The notes under the pieces: model-generated
Databases searched by the model: none
Seen by the model: only the letters and a program-made list of their open reading frames with translations
Told to the model about the DNA's origin: nothing
Program-made: the position numbers and the translations under genes
NCBI RefSeq assembly: GCF_010671565.1
Contig: NZ_JAABOQ010000008.1
Span: forward strand, 62,001 to 126,000
DNA: 64,000 bases
Reading direction: 5' to 3'
Source of the DNA: Spongiivirga citrea
GTDB taxonomy: Bacteria > Bacteroidota > Bacteroidia > Flavobacteriales > Flavobacteriaceae
Part shown: in pieces, positions 62,031 to 64,000 of the stretch
Layout of the letters: each line of letters opens with the position of its first letter
How positions within the stretch are numbered: the first letter of the stretch is position 1

Positions 62031-64000
62031 ATGAAAATTAAATTAATCACTCTGATGTTGTTTGTAACATCATTTGCACTTGCACAAACCGGAGGTATTG
62101 CCGGAAAGATAACAGACAAGGACATGAATAACGATCCTTTACCTTTTGCAACAGTTGTCATTAAAGGCACGACTAAAGGTGCCCAAACTGACTTTGATGG
62201 ACTTTTTACTATCGAAGGCTTGGAGCCAGGAACCTATACTGTTGTAGTTAGTTTCGTTGGGTATGAAACCTTAGAAGTACCAAATGTTGTGGTTGAAGCT
62301 GGTAAGGTAACGGAAGTTAATACCGGTATTGGATCAAGTGCAGTAAGCCTGGATGAGGTTATATTATCTGCTCCAGTTGCTAGAAAAGATTCACAAGTGG
62401 CATTGCTGTTAGAGCAGAAAAAAGCCGTTCAAATAAAAGAGAGTATTGGCGCAAAACAACTGGCAAAGGTTGGTGTTTCTGATGCTGCCTCTGCAACCAC
62501 AAAAATTTCAGGAGTTGCGTCAAGCGAAGGCTCAGGAGATGTTTTTGTACGCGGACTAGGAGATCGTTATTTGGCAACTACCTTAAACGGCTTGCCAATT
62601 CCTTCAGATGATGTCGATAAAAAGAATATCGATCTTTCATTATTTCCTACAAAGGTTATTCAAAATGTAGGTATAAGTAAAACATTTGCTGTAGAATCGT
62701 CGGCAGATCAAGCTTCAGGAAATGTTGATATTGTTTCAAGAACCTTAGCTGGTCAATCTGAATTATCAGCAAGTGTAAGTTCTGGAATAAACACCAATGT
62801 TGCGCAAAACGGTGTGTACGATAATTTTAAAGTATCTCCTAACCTGAACGATGCGAATTTTGGCTTTTACAAGCAGCAACGTCCAATATTGCAGCAAATT
62901 ACGCAGCAAAGTTGGAATACGGTTAATCAAGATAACCCGATAAACTATTCAGCCTCTGTTACTGCTGGATACAGATTGAAAGAAAAGCTTTCTTTATTAT
63001 TAACTGCATCTCATTCTCAATCTTACGAATACAGAAAAGGATTGTTCCGTCAATTTAGATCAAACTTTATTGATGATACGATTACGGATGCAACTACTTA
63101 CAATAAGAAGATTACGAACACCTTGTTAGGTGATGCAACTTATTTCATCAACGATAGAAATAAGTTAAAATATACCTTCTTCTTCATCAATAAATTGAAT
63201 GACGAGGTTTTCGAAGGAGGACGAAATGGAGAGGCCACAATTTTCGAGGAAACAAATCCAGCAGAAGGGCTTTTTCAATTCATAAGAGATCAGAATACTA
63301 AGCAAACAAACGTTGTTGTAAATCAACTTTTGGGAACACATCGTCTTAGTGAAAAAAACACATTAGAATGGGCGGGAAGTTTCAACTTTTTAGAAGCTGA
63401 TGAACCTAATCGAATCAGAAACGAAGTCAATTTCGACCCGAATGGAACATTAGTTCAATTAGGTAGAAATGGTGGATTCCAACAGCGTAAGTCAAGTCAA
63501 AAAATTGAAGATGTAGAGTACAATGCTCGTATAAAAGATATTTTCAATGTCATTGAAGAAGAAAACAACACTTTTAAAATTGAAGTTGGTGGAGCTTATA
63601 GAAATAAAGCACGTGAATTTAGCTCAGAATTCGTTGGGGTAGAAGAGACTTCTACAAATGCAATTAATCCAACATCAATAGATGATTTAGGCGCAATTTT
63701 TCAACTTCCTAACTTCCAAAACGAACTATTAGAGATCAACTTATTAGGTTTAAATGCGCGTGGTAGAAGACGAGATATTTACGATGGTGAGTTAGAGTCG
63801 AAAGCGATTTTTACTAATGTTAATGTTGGCTTTGGAAAATGGAATTTTAATGGTGGATTGCGTTGGCAAGAAGACGATATTAATGTAACATACGATATCG
63901 GAAACTTATTCCCTAGAGTTGGTGAGAGCATTCAAAACTACAATAATGTGTATCCAACGTTTAGCACTAAGTATTCATTAAATGAAAAGCATGCTTTCCG
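62031..64000 (+). CDS. TonB-dependent receptor with carboxypeptidase-like N-domain, 3' end cut off
   Basis: The 656 codons visible run off the window. Signal peptide (about 1-19: MKIKLITLMLFVTSFALAQ); a CarboxypepD_reg-like domain (GGIAGKITDKDMNNDPLPFATVVIKGTTKGAQTDFDGLFTIEGL); then a plug with FVRGLGDRYLATTLNGLPIPSDDVDKKNIDLSLFPTKVIQNVG, as in many flavobacterial receptors, followed by the first part of the beta-barrel. It is not SusC-like; no SusD partner is visible. The substrate is unknown. Confidence 0.95.
   Translation, partial: MKIKLITLMLFVTSFALAQTGGIAGKITDKDMNNDPLPFATVVIKGTTKGAQTDFDGLFTIEGLEPGTYTVVVSFVGYETLEVPNVVVEAGKVTEVNTGIGSSAVSLDEVILSAPVARKDSQVALLLEQKKAVQIKESIGAKQLAKVGVSDAASATTKISGVASSEGSGDVFVRGLGDRYLATTLNGLPIPSDDVDKKNIDLSLFPTKVIQNVGISKTFAVESSADQASGNVDIVSRTLAGQSELSASVSSGINTNVAQNGVYDNFKVSPNLNDANFGFYKQQRPILQQITQQSWNTVNQDNPINYSASVTAGYRLKEKLSLLLTASHSQSYEYRKGLFRQFRSNFIDDTITDATTYNKKITNTLLGDATYFINDRNKLKYTFFFINKLNDEVFEGGRNGEATIFEETNPAEGLFQFIRDQNTKQTNVVVNQLLGTHRLSEKNTLEWAGSFNFLEADEPNRIRNEVNFDPNGTLVQLGRNGGFQQRKSSQKIEDVEYNARIKDIFNVIEEENNTFKIEVGGAYRNKAREFSSEFVGVEETSTNAINPTSIDDLGAIFQLPNFQNELLEINLLGLNARGRRRDIYDGELESKAIFTNVNVGFGKWNFNGGLRWQEDDINVTYDIGNLFPRVGESIQNYNNVYPTFSTKYSLNEKHAF

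Overview
The window is a stretch of chromosome from a member of the Bacteroidota, most likely a (probably marine) Flavobacteriaceae. The reasons are low G+C, a SusC/SusD pair, a type IX secretion sorting tail, TonB receptors with carboxypeptidase-like N-terminal domains, GIN-domain and DUF3078 proteins, a FeoB with a small Cys-rich partner, and promoters of the form TTTG-N19-TAnnTTTG. Genus cannot be set from the sequence alone. There is no rRNA, CRISPR array, prophage or recognisable insertion sequence. Most genes are ordinary core or accessory genes, and no large unknown defence-like or metabolic island was seen. The most unusual signals are small: a heptad-flanked cargo gene inside the ATP synthase operon, a predicted nitric-oxide regulon with two matching operators, a phased decamer array before ssb, and a ClC protein that lacks its gating glutamate.

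Layout. 1-3060: end of the F1Fo ATP synthase operon (atpH end, atpA, atpG), with a four-helix-bundle gene between atpA and atpG, closed by a clear terminator. 3096-7729: a lipoprotein-like gene, then a minus-strand operon of GntP-type permease, RidA, D-threonine aldolase/D-serine dehydratase-like enzyme and M19 dipeptidase, read here as D-amino-acid or D-dipeptide use. 7959-10943: a tightly packed minus-strand run of small proteins of mostly unknown function. 11134-13803: a short ssb and recQ. 13842-16154: a DUF4334 gene, then rrf2, truncated haemoglobin, cupin and lipoprotein, probably an NsrR-like NO-response operon. 16166-20484: a membrane-anchored AraC regulator and a set of DoxX and secreted proteins. 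20495-22238: PAP2 phosphatase and a class-IV-like deacetylase.

22644-29395: TetR regulator plus a TolC/MFP/RND efflux operon. 29455-33711: SusD and SusC. 33924-41736: aspS, ClC channel, tadA, dxs, DUF3078 and CBS proteins. 41851-44974: feoA-feoB-hypothetical-Cys-rich peptide iron operon. 45078-48035: DUF3592 protein, SCO protein, rseP and tRNA-Asn. 48357-55284: a large secreted beta-helix protein and a LytTR/propeller two-component pair. 55581-61846: FAD dehydrogenase, YfcC permease, PAS histidine kinase and dGTPase. 62031-end: the 5' part of a TonB-dependent receptor.

Start codons were moved inward where the longest open frame begins in a neighbouring gene, in a terminator, or with a TTG just before a good ATG; this is stated in each entry. 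Functions rest on recognised motifs and family resemblance only; no database search was possible.
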